A stretch of DNA of 64,000 nucleotides, from contig NZ_CP008953.1 in assembly GCF_000732925.1 (NCBI RefSeq), positions 4,278,001 to 4,342,000 of the forward strand. The letters run 5' to 3'. The translations under genes and the position numbers were made by a program. This document shows positions 1-9,147 of this stretch, piece after piece. The notes beneath the pieces are model-generated. The model did not search any database. It was not told the DNA's origin and worked only from the letters and a program-made list of their open reading frames with translations. Source of the stretch: Amycolatopsis japonica (GTDB lineage: Bacteria > Actinomycetota > Actinomycetes > Mycobacteriales > Pseudonocardiaceae). The first letter of the stretch is position 1. Each line of letters opens with the position of its first letter.

Positions 1-1145
1 CCCGCCTGGACGTTCAGCAAGACCCCCGTGCCCAGCACGTTCAGCAGCCAGCCGGTCAGCAAGGCGCCCAGCGCCGTGAACCCCGCGGTCCCGGCGAAAA
101 CGGTGCTCAGCACGCGGCCGGAGCGGGCCGGCGACGCGGCGGTCTGGACCAGCGAGAGCAGTCCGGATCCGGCGAGCACTCCGGGGGCGCCGACCAGGCC
201 GAAGAGCCCGATGAACACGCCCAGCGAAGCGGTCAGCGCGGGCAGGTTCCAGATCACCGCCGACAGCAGGCCGAGCGCGAGCCCGCCCCAGCCGAGCAGT
301 GCGGCGGGCGCGACCTTGCGGGCGACGGTGGCGACGGCGAATCCCGCGGCCAGCCCGCCGAGCGCCTGTACGCCGCGCAGGAGGCCGACGTCGCCTTCGG
401 TGCCGTCGAGGATGTCGAGCACGAAGACCACGAACAGCACCAGGAACATCCCTTGCGCCAGCGAAGTCAGGACCACGACGACGCCCGCGAGGCGAAGGCG
501 TCCTTCGCGGCCGATCTCGCGAAGCCCGTCGAGCCACGCTCGCCACACCGGCTCGTGCGGTCCGGCCGCTTTCGGCGCCGCGACACGATGGAACGGCCGC
601 GCCAGCAGGGCGGAGCCGATCACCAGCACGCCGAGATAGGCGACCACGACCCAGCCCAGGCCGCCGAACCCGAGCAGGAGACCGCCCGCCCAGCCACCGG
701 CGAGCCGAGCGACGCTGCCGTTGATGCTCATCAGGCCGTTGGCGCCGATCAGCTCGCCGGGAGGGACCAGTTCGGGGACGAGCGCGTTGCGCGCGGGCTC
801 GAACAACGAAGCCAGGCCCGCCTGCGCGGCCATCACCGCGTAGATCACGTGGACCGGACCGCCGGACGCGACGAACAGCAGCGGCAGCGCCACGAACGCC
901 TGTCCCGCGCACACCACGCACAGCACCAGCCGCCGGTTCCAGCGGTCCGCGATCACGCCGGCGACCGGGCTCAGCAGTACCGCGGGCACCAGGCCCAGGA
1001 CGATGCTCAACGCCGTGGTGGCCGCCGAACCCGTCGCCTGGAAGACGAACACCGGCAGCGCGATCTGCAGCATCCACTCGGCGGTCTCGGAGAAGAACGC
1101 GGCGATCCACAACCGCGCGAACGCGGGTTCCCTCAACGGTTTCAT
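1..1145 (-). CDS. MFS efflux transporter, C-terminus outside window
   Basis: Drug:H+ antiporter-like major facilitator, probably of the DHA3 (MefA/EntS-like) group. About 381 residues are visible and the frame is open to the window edge, so the C-terminus is missing. The N-terminus reads MKPLREPAFARLWIAAFF, followed by hydrophobic helices. A motif-A loop, GVIADRWNRR, sits near residues 63-72 between helices 2 and 3. The start ATG (1143-1145) overlaps the stop of the upstream ArsR-type gene in an ATGA arrangement, so the two are translationally coupled. The pair looks like a self-regulated efflux operon under the operator at 1736-1763. The substrate cannot be read from sequence. Confidence 0.85.
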   Translation of the reverse strand, partial: MKPLREPAFARLWIAAFFSETAEWMLQIALPVFVFQATGSAATTALSIVLGLVPAVLLSPVAGVIADRWNRRLVLCVVCAGQAFVALPLLFVASGGPVHVIYAVMAAQAGLASLFEPARNALVPELVPPGELIGANGLMSINGSVARLAGGWAGGLLLGFGGLGWVVVAYLGVLVIGSALLARPFHRVAAPKAAGPHEPVWRAWLDGLREIGREGRLRLAGVVVVLTSLAQGMFLVLFVVFVLDILDGTEGDVGLLRGVQALGGLAAGFAVATVARKVAPAALLGWGGLALGLLSAVIWNLPALTASLGVFIGLFGLVGAPGVLAGSGLLSLVQTAASPARSGRVLSTVFAGTAGFTALGALLTGWLLNVLGTGVLLNVQA

Positions 1146-1720
1146 CTGCCCGGTTTCCCCTCGGCGTCGATGCGGAGGAACGCCCGCAGTCCCAAGTGGA
1201 CCGGGAGCGCCTCCGCGGGAGCGTCTTCACGGATCGCGCCGACGTAGGGCCGCACGAGCGCGTCGATCCGCTGGACCAGCTCTTCCAGCTCGGCGGCGGT
1301 CACCCGCAGCGAGTAGTTGTTGATCCCCGACGCGTCCCGCCACTCCTTGCCGAGCCGGTCGGCGGCGTCGAGATAGCGCTCGGTCAGCTCCTTTTCCCTC
1401 GCGAGGGTGGTGCCCACGACCGCCAGCTGCGCCCCGTGCAGCTCCGGGTCGTCACCGAACTCGATGCCGACCTGGCACGCCCGCCACGGCCGCTCCCGCC
1501 CGTCCTCCCCCTCGACCCGCTCCACGAGACCGTGCCGCGCCAGCTGACGCAGATGCCAGCTGCAGTTCGAGGCGGTCGAGCCGACGGCCGCCGCGCACTC
1601 GCTCGCGGTCCGCGGGCCGACCGCCATGAGGTGGTCCACCAGCGCCGAACGCAGCGGATGCGCCAACGCCCGCATCAGCTCGACGTCTTCGATCCGCTTG
1701 CGCGGCGGTAACCCGGCCAT
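1142..1720 (-). CDS. ArsR-like winged-helix transcriptional regulator
   Basis: A 192-residue regulator with an N-terminal winged helix-turn-helix at about residues 12-75 (segment ALAHPLRSALVDHLM, then TASECAAAVG and SNCSWHLRQLARHGLVERVE). This is the HTH_20/ArsR layout seen in regulators of efflux pumps. No metal-binding ELCVCDL motif is present, so the ligand is probably not a metal. The C-terminal half is alpha-helical and probably dimerises or binds ligand. I chose the ATG at 1718-1720 because the longer frame would run through the operator-like repeats. The stop overlaps the start of the MFS gene downstream. Autoregulation is likely. Confidence 0.85.
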   Translation of the reverse strand: MAGLPPRKRIEDVELMRALAHPLRSALVDHLMAVGPRTASECAAAVGSTASNCSWHLRQLARHGLVERVEGEDGRERPWRACQVGIEFGDDPELHGAQLAVVGTTLAREKELTERYLDAADRLGKEWRDASGINNYSLRVTAAELEELVQRIDALVRPYVGAIREDAPAEALPVHLGLRAFLRIDAEGKPGR

Positions 1721-1735
1721 CGCCCGATCCAATCT

Positions 1736-1763
1736 GAAAGAAGTCTTTCGAAAGTTCTCTTTC
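1736..1763. promoter_or_regulatory. Tandem dyad operator for the ArsR/MFS operon
   Basis: Two adjacent 14-bp dyads, GAAAGAAGTCTTTC (1736-1749) and GAAAGTTCTCTTTC (1750-1763), lie 16 bp upstream of the regulator start. They are nested in a longer inverted repeat with arms AATCTGAAAG (1731-1740) and CTTTCAGATT (1759-1768). This is AT-rich against a GC-rich background. The obvious ligand is the adjacent ArsR-type protein, which is an inference. Confidence 0.7.
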
Positions 1764-1821
1764 AGATTTACAGGCGGCCGCCGCGCTGTCAAGCGAGTCA
1801 CGTCTCGACGCACAAAAGGGG

Positions 1822-1852
1822 TTGACTAATGCTACTGGTGTTGCGTTAGACT
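1822..1852 (+). promoter_or_regulatory. Housekeeping-type promoter for the ABC-F gene
   Basis: A -35 TTGACT (1822-1827) and a -10 TAGACT (1847-1852) are separated by 19 bp (18 bp if TTAGAC is taken as the -10). An A-run lies just 5' of the -35. A transcript would begin near 1859-1861, giving a leader of about 120 nt. The leader contains a three-codon ORF (ATG at 1862, stop at 1873) and the six-codon ORF listed next. Confidence 0.55.
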
Positions 1853-1951
1853 CTCCGCATCATGGACAACTGACATCGCACCTTCCCCGTTCCGAGGCGG
1901 CTCCGGTCGAGCACAGCTCCCGTAAGCCACGAAGCCCGGCGGGGTTCCCCC

Positions 1952-1972
1952 ATGTCCGAAGAAACACGGTGA
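1952..1972 (+). CDS. Six-codon leader ORF before the ABC-F gene
   Basis: ATG-TCC-GAA-GAA-ACA-CGG-TGA encodes MSEETR. It ends six bases before the ABC-F start at 1979. A GGGGTTCCCC palindrome (1941-1950) sits immediately upstream. Short leader ORFs controlling ribosome-protection genes by attenuation or reinitiation are established for antibiotic-inducible ABC-F genes. Its role here is inferred from position only. Confidence 0.4.
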   Translation: MSEETR

Positions 1973-1978
1973 TGTCGT

Positions 1979-3586
1979 ATGTCTCTTTCCCTGATCGCCA
2001 AGGACCTCGTCCACTCCTACGGTGCCCGCGTCGTCCTCGACGGCGTGAACCTGACGGCTTCGGCCGGGCAGCGGCTCGGGCTGGTCGGCGAGAACGGCGT
2101 CGGCAAGTCCACGCTCCTGCGCCTGCTGGCCGGAGTGGAAGAGCCGCAGGGCGGCGAGGTGCTCCGCGGCGACGACCTCGGATTCCTCCTCCAAGAGTTG
2201 CCGTTCCCGTTCACGGCGCGGTTCTCCGACGTCATCGACGACGCGCTCGCCGAGATCCGGCGAGCGTCGGCGAGGCTCGACGAACTGACCGCGACGCTCG
2301 CCCGGCATCCGGACGACGCCGCCGTGCTCGACGAGTACGGCACGGTGCTCGAATGGGCCCAGGCGCACGACCTGTGGGACGCCGACCGGCGCGCCGAGGT
2401 CGTGTGCGCGGGGCTCGGGCTGGCCGGGATCGATCCGGCGCGCGAACTGGGCACGCTGTCGGGCGGCCAACGGTCGCGGCTCGGCCTCGCCGCGTTGCTG
2501 ATCCGGCGGCCGGGCACCCTCGTCCTGGACGAACCGACGAACCATCTCGACGACGCCGCGATGGAGTTCCTCGAACAGCATCTCGCTTCGCTGACCGGTG
2601 TCCTCGTGCTGTCGTCGCACGATCGCGTGTTCCTCGACGCGGTCTGCACCGACATCGTCGACCTCGACCCGGCGCTGGGCGGCCCGACCCGGTACGGCGG
2701 CACGTATTCCGACTACCTGGACCAGAAACGGGCCGAACGGGCGCGTTGGGAACAGCGTTACGCCGAGGAACAGGACGAGCTCAAGGAACTGCGTGAGTCG
2801 GTGGCCGTCACCGCGCGCAACGTCGCGCACAACCGGCCGCAGCGCGACAACGCCAAGATGCTCTACGACTTCAAGACCGGGAGGGTGCAGAAGCAGATCT
2901 CACGCCGGGTCCGCAACGCCCAGCTGCGGCTGGACGAACTGGAACGCGATCAGGTGCGGAAACCACCCGCGCCGCTGCGGTTCCAGGGCGATCTGACCGG
3001 CGAGCCCGGCGAGGGGAAGACGGCGATCTCGGTACGGGACATCGAGATCGCGGGGCGGCTGCGGCTGGCGACCTTGGATGTCACGACCACGTCGAGGCTC
3101 CTGATCACCGGCGGCAACGGCGCCGGGAAGTCGACGCTGCTGTCCGTCCTCGCCGGCTCACTGACCCCTGACTCCGGCACCGTCCTTTCCGGACGCGGCG
3201 TGCGGATCGGCCTGCTGGCACAGGACGTCGTGTTCGCCGAGCCGGAGAAGACCGCGCAACGGACCTACGCCGAAGCCCTCGGCGAGGACGCTCCCCCGTT
3301 GCGTGGGCTGGGTCTGCTGGCCCCGCGTGATCTCGGGACCCGGGTGGGCGCGTTGTCCGTCGGGCAGCGACGGCGGCTCGCGCTGGCACTGCTCATCGCC
3401 GACCCGCCGGAGGTGCTCCTGCTGGACGAGCCGACGAACCACATCTCGCTCACCTTGGCCGAGGAGTTGTTCACCGCGCTCGATTCCGCGCCGGGTGCCG
3501 TCGTCATCGCGTCTCACGATCGGTGGCTGCGGCGCGGTTGGGCGGGCGACCACCTTCGGCTGGAAGCAGGTCGCGTCGCCGTGTAG
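1979..3586 (+). CDS. ABC-F family ATPase (ribosome protection type)
   Basis: A 535-residue soluble protein with two ABC domains and no membrane segments. Domain 1 has a Walker A GENGVGKST (37-45), signature LSGGQ (160-164) and Walker B LVLDEPTNHLD (181-191). A charged linker spans about 220-330. Domain 2 has a Walker A GGNGAGKST, a variant signature LSVGQ and a second LLLDEPTNH. ABC-F proteins bind the ribosomal E site; actinobacterial members often protect against macrolides, lincosamides or pleuromutilins. The promoter and leader ORFs suggest inducible expression, which fits a resistance role. A general translation factor (EttA-like) is the alternative. A strong hairpin separates it from the convergent mshC. 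Confidence 0.9.
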   Translation: MSLSLIAKDLVHSYGARVVLDGVNLTASAGQRLGLVGENGVGKSTLLRLLAGVEEPQGGEVLRGDDLGFLLQELPFPFTARFSDVIDDALAEIRRASARLDELTATLARHPDDAAVLDEYGTVLEWAQAHDLWDADRRAEVVCAGLGLAGIDPARELGTLSGGQRSRLGLAALLIRRPGTLVLDEPTNHLDDAAMEFLEQHLASLTGVLVLSSHDRVFLDAVCTDIVDLDPALGGPTRYGGTYSDYLDQKRAERARWEQRYAEEQDELKELRESVAVTARNVAHNRPQRDNAKMLYDFKTGRVQKQISRRVRNAQLRLDELERDQVRKPPAPLRFQGDLTGEPGEGKTAISVRDIEIAGRLRLATLDVTTTSRLLITGGNGAGKSTLLSVLAGSLTPDSGTVLSGRGVRIGLLAQDVVFAEPEKTAQRTYAEALGEDAPPLRGLGLLAPRDLGTRVGALSVGQRRRLALALLIADPPEVLLLDEPTNHISLTLAEELFTALDSAPGAVVIASHDRWLRRGWAGDHLRLEAGRVAV

Positions 3587-3600
3587 GGCGTTATACGGAT

Positions 3601-3653
3601 GTCAGGAAAGGGTCGTTCAGGACGAAAGATGTCCTGAACGACCCTTTCCTGAC
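3601..3653. terminator. 23-bp perfect hairpin between convergent genes
   Basis: Arms 3601-3623 and 3631-3653 are perfectly complementary around a 7-base loop (GAAAGAT). The hairpin lies 15 bp after the ABC-F stop and just before the mshC stop, so it can serve both strands. There is no U-tract. Arm core: GGAAAGGGTCGTTC. It belongs to the nested-palindrome family discussed in the findings. Confidence 0.75.
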
Positions 3654-3658
3654 GTTCC

Positions 3659-4897
3659 TCAGAGCTCGATGCCGAGGAGCGCGTCGACCGCGTTCCGGAT
3701 CAGCCCGGGCGCGGCCGGGTCGGTGCCGGAGCGGTTCAGCGCCTGCTCCACCCAGGCGTCGACGGCCGCGAGCGCCTTGGGCGTGTCGAGGTCGTCGGTG
3801 AGGTGGTCACGCAGCCGCGCGACGGTGTCCTCCGCGGCCGGGCCAGTGGCGAGAGAGACAGCGTCACGCCAACGCGCCAGCTGTGCTTCGGCATCCGCGT
3901 GCAACTGTTCGGTCCACGGCCGGTCCTCGCGGTAGTGGCCGGCGAACAGCGCGAGCCGGATCGTGCCGGGGTCGACCTTGTCGGCGCGCAGCCGCGAGAC
4001 GAACACGAGGTTCCCGCGCGACTTCGACATCTTCTCGCCGTCGAGGCCGATCATCCCGGCGTGCACGTAGTGCCGCGCGAACGGCCTGTCCCCCGCGACG
4101 GCCTCCGCGTGCGCGGCGCTGTACTCGTGGTGGGGGAAGATCAGATCCGAGCCGCCGCCCTGGACGTCGAAGCCGAGACCGAGCCGGTTGACCGCGATCG
4201 CGCTGCACTCGATATGCCAGCCGGGCCTGCCCTCGCCCAGTTCGGACTCCCACGACGGCTCGCCCGGCCGCGCCATCCGCCACAGCAGCGCGTCCAGCGG
4301 GTGCTGCTTGCCGGGACGGTCCGGGTCGCCGCCGCGTTCGGCGAAGAACTTCGCCATGGTCTCGGCGTCGTAGTTCGACTCGGAACCGAAATGCCCGGTC
4401 GCGTTGTGGTCGAAGTAGATGTCCGGGTACTCCGCGTCGTCCGCGCGGTAGGCGCTGCCGTTGGCCAGCAGTTTGGCGATGACCTCGACGATCTCCGGGA
4501 TGCTCTCGACGGCCCCGACGAACTGCCGCGGCGGCAGCACCCGCAACGCGGTCATGTCCTCGCGGAACAGCGCCGTCTCACGCATGCCGAGGACGACCCA
4601 GTCGTCCTTGTCGCGCTCGGCGCGCTCCAACAGGGGCTCGTCGATGTCCGTCACGTTCTGCACGTAGTGGACTTCGTGCCCGGCGTCCCGCCACAGGCGG
4701 TTCACCAGGTCGAACGTCAGGTACGTGGCCGCGTGCCCCAGATGGGTGGCGTCGTACGGCGTGATGCCGCAGACGTACATCCGGGCGGTGGGCCCGGGCG
4801 CGGTGGGACGGATCTGTCCCGTCGCGGTGTCGTGGAGCCGCAGCGGACGGGGGGTGCCGGGGATACGGGGCACGTCGACCGATGACCAAGTCTGCAT
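3659..4897 (-). CDS. mshC: Cysteine:GlcN-Ins ligase (mycothiol biosynthesis)
   Basis: Ligates L-cysteine to 1-O-(2-amino-2-deoxy-glucopyranosyl)-D-myo-inositol using ATP, the third step of mycothiol synthesis in the cytosol. At 412 residues it has the length of MshC and lacks the long C-terminal tRNA-binding part of CysRS. Visible motifs are YVCGITPYDATHLGH (41-55, HIGH-like, with zinc ligand Cys43), Cys231 and HH256-257 as further zinc ligands, and GEKMSKSRGN (KMSKS at 289-293). The YVCGITPYD signature separates MshC from CysRS. The gene stands alone, convergent with the ABC-F gene. Mycothiol is an actinobacterial marker. Confidence 0.95.
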   Translation of the reverse strand: MQTWSSVDVPRIPGTPRPLRLHDTATGQIRPTAPGPTARMYVCGITPYDATHLGHAATYLTFDLVNRLWRDAGHEVHYVQNVTDIDEPLLERAERDKDDWVVLGMRETALFREDMTALRVLPPRQFVGAVESIPEIVEVIAKLLANGSAYRADDAEYPDIYFDHNATGHFGSESNYDAETMAKFFAERGGDPDRPGKQHPLDALLWRMARPGEPSWESELGEGRPGWHIECSAIAVNRLGLGFDVQGGGSDLIFPHHEYSAAHAEAVAGDRPFARHYVHAGMIGLDGEKMSKSRGNLVFVSRLRADKVDPGTIRLALFAGHYREDRPWTEQLHADAEAQLARWRDAVSLATGPAAEDTVARLRDHLTDDLDTPKALAAVDAWVEQALNRSGTDPAAPGLIRNAVDALLGIEL

Positions 4898-4972
4898 ACT
4901 CCGACTGTAAGCGGAGCCGCCGCGCCGTTCCCGCCCGGTGGGAGACGAACACGGCCGGAGTAACCGGACCCG

Positions 4973-5737
4973 CTATCCGGCGGCCCGGTCCGCGTTGGCG
5001 TGCACGGCGTCCCGGATGTACTCGCCGAGGCCTGGCCGCTGGTCCGGCTCGCGCACCAGGAAGCCGAGCTGGACCGGTTCGGTCGCGTAGAGCCGGGCGA
5101 GCTCGCGGTGCGTCGTGAGGTCGCAGTCGCCCATGAACGCCGCGAGCATCCGGCGGTGTTCTTCGGCGAGGTCCATCGCCGGGGAACTGTCGGCGGGCGC
5201 GCCGGAGTCGAAGACGGCGAGCAGCCGCCGGACCCAGTCCTCCCGGCTCTTTTCCGCTTCGAGCCATTCCTCCTTGGACCGCGGCCTGGCCGTCGCCTGC
5301 CACTGCGGGGTATCACCCCAACGACGGACGGCCTCCTCCGCGTAGCCCTCCGGCTCACGGAACTCGCCGAAGACCTCGAACCGCTCTTCCGGGGTCAGCG
5401 CGTTCCCGGCCTCCTTCGCCGCGATCACCCGCTCGACGGATTCGGCCATCCGCGTCAGCTCGCCGATCCGGTCGGCGAGCAACGCGCGCTGACGCCGCAG
5501 GTGCTCCAGCGCGTCCACGCCCGGGTCTTCGATCACCTTCGCGATCGTTTCGAGGCCGAAGCCGAGTTCCCGGTAGAACAGGACGCGCTGGAGGCGGTCG
5601 AGGTCGTCGTCGCTGTAACTCCGATACCCCGCGGCCGTCCGCCCGCTCGGGGACAGGAGGCCGATCTCGTCGTAGTGGTGCAGTGTGCGCACGGTGACGC
5701 CCGAGAGCGCCGCCACCTTCCCGACCGGATACCCCAT
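4973..5737 (-). CDS. MerR-family regulator with TipAS-type domain
   Basis: 254 residues. The N-terminal MerR helix-turn-helix begins YPVGKVAALSGVTVRTLHHYDE, followed by a dimerisation coiled coil (about 75-115) and a C-terminal all-helical TipAS domain (about 125-254). TipAL proteins bind thiopeptide and other multidrug ligands and activate promoters with extended spacers. The start was set at ATG 5737 because the HTH begins two residues later; the longer frame would overlap the VWA gene. The locus lies downstream of the AAA+/VWA pair but contains its own complete gene. The target promoter is unknown. Confidence 0.85.
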   Translation of the reverse strand: MGYPVGKVAALSGVTVRTLHHYDEIGLLSPSGRTAAGYRSYSDDDLDRLQRVLFYRELGFGLETIAKVIEDPGVDALEHLRRQRALLADRIGELTRMAESVERVIAAKEAGNALTPEERFEVFGEFREPEGYAEEAVRRWGDTPQWQATARPRSKEEWLEAEKSREDWVRRLLAVFDSGAPADSSPAMDLAEEHRRMLAAFMGDCDLTTHRELARLYATEPVQLGFLVREPDQRPGLGEYIRDAVHANADRAAG

Positions 5738-5756
5738 CGGGCCAGCGTAGGCGAGT

Positions 5757-7712
5757 TCAGCGCTTCCTGGTCCGCAGGTAGTCGCCGACCACGGCGGCAC
5801 CGAGCCCGTCGAGGTCGGGAGCGACCACCCGGCCGCCGGAGCGGCGGGCGAGCAGGTCGACGAACTCCGTCAGCCGCGGGTCGTCCCCGAGCCGGAACAC
5901 CGTCACCGACGCGCCCAGCTTCGCCATCCGGTCCACTTCGGACAGGGTCTTCAGCAACGTCCTCGGCTGGGGCGGATAGTCGAATTCCGCCGATCCGTCC
6001 GGTTCCAGATGCGCGGTCGGCTCGCCGTCGGTGACCATCAGGACCACCGGCTGCGCGTCTGGATGCCGCCGCAGATGCCGCCCGGCCAGGAGCAGCGCGT
6101 GGTGGGCGTTGGTGCCCTGTTCCCAAGCGCCTTCCAGGCCCACCAATTCGGCCAGCTCGACCGATGTCGCGTAGCGGCCGAAGGTGATCAGCTGGAGAGC
6201 GTCGTTGCGGAACCGGGTGCTGATCAGCTGGTGCAGCGCGAGCGCCGTCCGCTTCATCGGCAGCCAGCGGCCCTCCTGCACCATCGACCACGAGGTGTCC
6301 ACGAGCAACGCCACCGCCGCGCGCGACCGGTGCTCGGTCTCGATCACCTCGACGTCGGAGACGTCCATCCGGACTGATCGCTCCCCCACCGAAACCGAGC
6401 GCAGGACGGAGTTGCGGACCGTCCTGGAGACGTCCCACGGCTGCATGTCCCCGAACCGCCACGGCCTCGTCGCGCCGGTCGGTTCGCCCGCGGCGCCGGC
6501 GGACTCGGTCTCCCGTTGCCCGGTCTTGCCTCGCAGCGCGTGCACGACGTCTGCGAGCGCCGTCTCGCCTAACCTCCGCAAAGCCTTGGGAGACAAGCGA
6601 AGCGTGCCATCGGGAGCACGTTCGAAAAGTCCTTGCCGCCGCAGCTCGCGTTCCAGTTCGGACAGCCGCCGCGCGTCGACCCCGGCGTCCGGCCCGAGCT
6701 GGCGTTCCAGCGCGTCGACGTCGATGTCCTCCAGCCTGGCGCCGGGATACGACTGGCCGAGCTGCTCGGCCAGCGCGTCGAGTTCGGCGAGATCGGACAT
6801 CGCCCGGGCACCCTCGCCGAGGCCCATCGGATCGTTGCCACGGAACCGTTCCGAAGACGTCCAGTCCTCACCGGGCCGCAACGCCCGCAGCTGAGCATCC
6901 AAAGTGGACAGTTGCTGCGCCAGCCGAGGGTCGCCGAACGCCTGCTGGGACAGTTCGGCCAGTTCGGCCCGCTGCTCGGGAGTCATCGAGTTCAGCATCC
7001 GCTGCGCGGCCGCGGCGCGGGCGGCGAGGACGTCGATCAGCTCCTCGACGTTCTTCGGGTTCTCCGGGAAGAACTCGCCGTGCCGACGCATGAACTCCGC
7101 GAACCGTTCCGGGACGTCCTCACGGCCCTGGGCGTGCGCGGCCAGGAGGTCGTTGAGGTCGGCGAGCATACGGTTCGCCTGCTCGACCTGTTCCGGCCCG
7201 GCGTTCCGCAGTGCCTCCTTCATCCCTTCGAACCGGGAATCCAGCAGCTCACGGCCGAGCAGGTCGCGGATCTTCTCGTAGTTCTCCCTGCCCTCCCGCG
7301 AACGCCAGTCGTACTCGGCGAGTTCGCGCACCGCCGCGGCCGTTCCCGGCGGCAACGCATCCAGTTGCGCCTCGCGGAAACGGGCGTCGTCGTCCGGATC
7401 GGGGAACAGTTCGCGCCGCTCGGCCTCCAGCGCCTGGTCGAGAAGCCGCTGGACCTCTTGGAGTGTGCCGTCGAGCCGGTGCCGCCGCTGGATCTCCGAC
7501 CGGCGCTGCCAGAGCCGTCTGGTCAGCTCGTCGAGCCCCGCGGTGCGCGGGGTACCGCGCCGCAGCAGCTCTTCGAGCGCGGACCGGGGCGACGCGCCGG
7601 CCATGACGTCACGGCCGATCTCGTCGAGCGCGTCCCGCAGATCGGCGGGCGGTGCCAGCGGATCGGGACCGTCGTGCCACGGCCCGTACGAATACCCCTC
7701 CGGCTGTGTCAT
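5757..7712 (-). CDS. VWA-domain protein partner of AAA+ ATPase
   Basis: 651 residues. A long helical N-terminal region (about 1-430) contains repeated Ala/Leu/Glu-rich segments. It is followed by a C-terminal von Willebrand A domain with the MIDAS sequence DTSWS near residue 470, a downstream Thr and MVTDGEP. In MoxR/VWA and CoxE-like systems the VWA protein is the metal-dependent adaptor that couples the ATPase to a target. Here it follows the AAA+ gene at 7750-9147 on the same strand with a 37-bp gap, so they form one module. The start is ATG 7712 (MTQPEGYSYG); the longer frame would intrude into the ATPase gene. The target is unknown. Confidence 0.85.
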   Translation of the reverse strand: MTQPEGYSYGPWHDGPDPLAPPADLRDALDEIGRDVMAGASPRSALEELLRRGTPRTAGLDELTRRLWQRRSEIQRRHRLDGTLQEVQRLLDQALEAERRELFPDPDDDARFREAQLDALPPGTAAAVRELAEYDWRSREGRENYEKIRDLLGRELLDSRFEGMKEALRNAGPEQVEQANRMLADLNDLLAAHAQGREDVPERFAEFMRRHGEFFPENPKNVEELIDVLAARAAAAQRMLNSMTPEQRAELAELSQQAFGDPRLAQQLSTLDAQLRALRPGEDWTSSERFRGNDPMGLGEGARAMSDLAELDALAEQLGQSYPGARLEDIDVDALERQLGPDAGVDARRLSELERELRRQGLFERAPDGTLRLSPKALRRLGETALADVVHALRGKTGQRETESAGAAGEPTGATRPWRFGDMQPWDVSRTVRNSVLRSVSVGERSVRMDVSDVEVIETEHRSRAAVALLVDTSWSMVQEGRWLPMKRTALALHQLISTRFRNDALQLITFGRYATSVELAELVGLEGAWEQGTNAHHALLLAGRHLRRHPDAQPVVLMVTDGEPTAHLEPDGSAEFDYPPQPRTLLKTLSEVDRMAKLGASVTVFRLGDDPRLTEFVDLLARRSGGRVVAPDLDGLGAAVVGDYLRTRKR

Positions 7713-7749
7713 CGCCGCCTCCGCGGGAAAAAGTACGTCGGCGGGAAAC

Positions 7750-9147
7750 TCATCGGCCGTAGACGGTCGTCGAGTCGTCCGAGTCCTTGGCGAGTCTCCT
7801 CGACAGGAACAGGGATTCCAGCGCCAGTTCGACGGCGGCCGCGATGCGCCCGGCCGGTTCGTCCGGCGCGACGCCCGCACGCGCGGCGACGTCGTGCAGG
7901 ACCGGCAGTTCCGGTAGCGCGGCGAGGACGTCCTTGCCGGGCACGCGTTCCCCGGTGGCGACCAGATGCCCGGACTCGACGGCGTCGGCCAGCGGCAGCA
8001 GGTCCAGGCCCGCGAACCGCGAGCGGGCCGTCTCCGCGACCGCCCGGCGCAGCAGGTGCACGAGGTGTTCGGTCTCGCGTCCCTCCTCCCCCGGCTCGAA
8101 TTCGAGCTTGCCGCGCAGGACGGCGGGCACGGCGTCGAGATCGACCGGGCGCGCCACCGCGGGCTCCTCACCGGTCAGCGCGGACCGGCGCAACGCCGCG
8201 GCGCCGACCGTTTCCGCCGCCGCGACGGCGAACCGCGCCGAAACGCCGGACCGCTGGTCGATCACCGGCGACTCACGCAGGTTCCGCACGAACCGGGCGA
8301 GCACCTCCAGCAGCGGCTCGCCGACCTCGGCGACCAGATGGGCCTCCTGCCGCACGACCGCGATCTCCGCCTCGACGTCGAGCGGGTAGTGGGTGCGGAT
8401 CTCGGCGCCGAACCGGTCCTTGAGCGGGGTGATGATGCGGCCGCGGTTGGTGTAGTCCTCAGGGTTGGCGGTCGCCACCAGCAGCACGTCCAGCGGCAGG
8501 CGCAGGGTGTAGCCGCGCACCTGGATGTCGCGTTCCTCCATCACGTTCAGCAGCGCGACCTGGATGCGTTCGGCGAGGTCCGGCAGCTCGTTGATCGCCA
8601 CGATGCCGCGGTGGGCGCGCGGGACGAGTCCGAAGTGGATGGTCTCGGGATCGCCGAGGCTGCGGCCTTCCGCGACCTTCACCGGGTCGACGTCGCCGAT
8701 GAGGTCACCGACCGAGGTGTCCGGCGTGGCCAGCTTCTCCGTGTACCGGTCTTCGCGGTGGCGCCAGGCCACGGGGAGGGCGTCGCCGAGTTCGGCGGCG
8801 CGGCGGCGCGACTCCGGGGTGATCGGGTCGAGCGGGTGCTCGCCCAGTTCGGCACCCTCGATGACGGGCGTCCATTCGTCGAGAAGTCCCACGAGGGTCC
8901 GCAGCAGCCGGGTCTTGCCCTGGCCGCGTTCGCCGAGGAGGACGACGTCGTGGCCGGCCAGGAGCGCGCGTTCCAGCTGCGGCAGAACCGTGCGCGAGAA
9001 GCCGACGATCCCGGGCCAGGCGTCTTCGCCGGCACGGAGCTTGGCGAGCAGGTTGTCGTGCAGTTCTTGGTTGATCGACCGCGGCAGGTGACCCGCCGCG
9101 CGGAGGTCCCCGGCGGTCCGGGGCAGGTTTGCGGGAACATCGTTCAC
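7750..9147 (-). CDS. MoxR/Mg-chelatase-like AAA+ ATPase
   Basis: 465 residues, GTG start at 9147. Walker A is GERGQGKT (72-79). A Walker B-like region (AHRGIVAINELPDL) and sensor 1 (LLVATANPEDYTNRG) follow, giving the magnesium-chelatase ChlI/MoxR layout. The C-terminal part is a helical lid plus an extra 150-residue extension. These ATPases remodel or insert metal or cofactor into client complexes with a VWA partner, here the next gene. This module is separate from the MoxR-DUF58-VWA cluster at 28.5-31.5 kb. The hypothetical gene at 9267 is divergently transcribed. Confidence 0.85.
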   Translation of the reverse strand: MNDVPANLPRTAGDLRAAGHLPRSINQELHDNLLAKLRAGEDAWPGIVGFSRTVLPQLERALLAGHDVVLLGERGQGKTRLLRTLVGLLDEWTPVIEGAELGEHPLDPITPESRRRAAELGDALPVAWRHREDRYTEKLATPDTSVGDLIGDVDPVKVAEGRSLGDPETIHFGLVPRAHRGIVAINELPDLAERIQVALLNVMEERDIQVRGYTLRLPLDVLLVATANPEDYTNRGRIITPLKDRFGAEIRTHYPLDVEAEIAVVRQEAHLVAEVGEPLLEVLARFVRNLRESPVIDQRSGVSARFAVAAAETVGAAALRRSALTGEEPAVARPVDLDAVPAVLRGKLEFEPGEEGRETEHLVHLLRRAVAETARSRFAGLDLLPLADAVESGHLVATGERVPGKDVLAALPELPVLHDVAARAGVAPDEPAGRIAAAVELALESLFLSRRLAKDSDDSTTVYGR

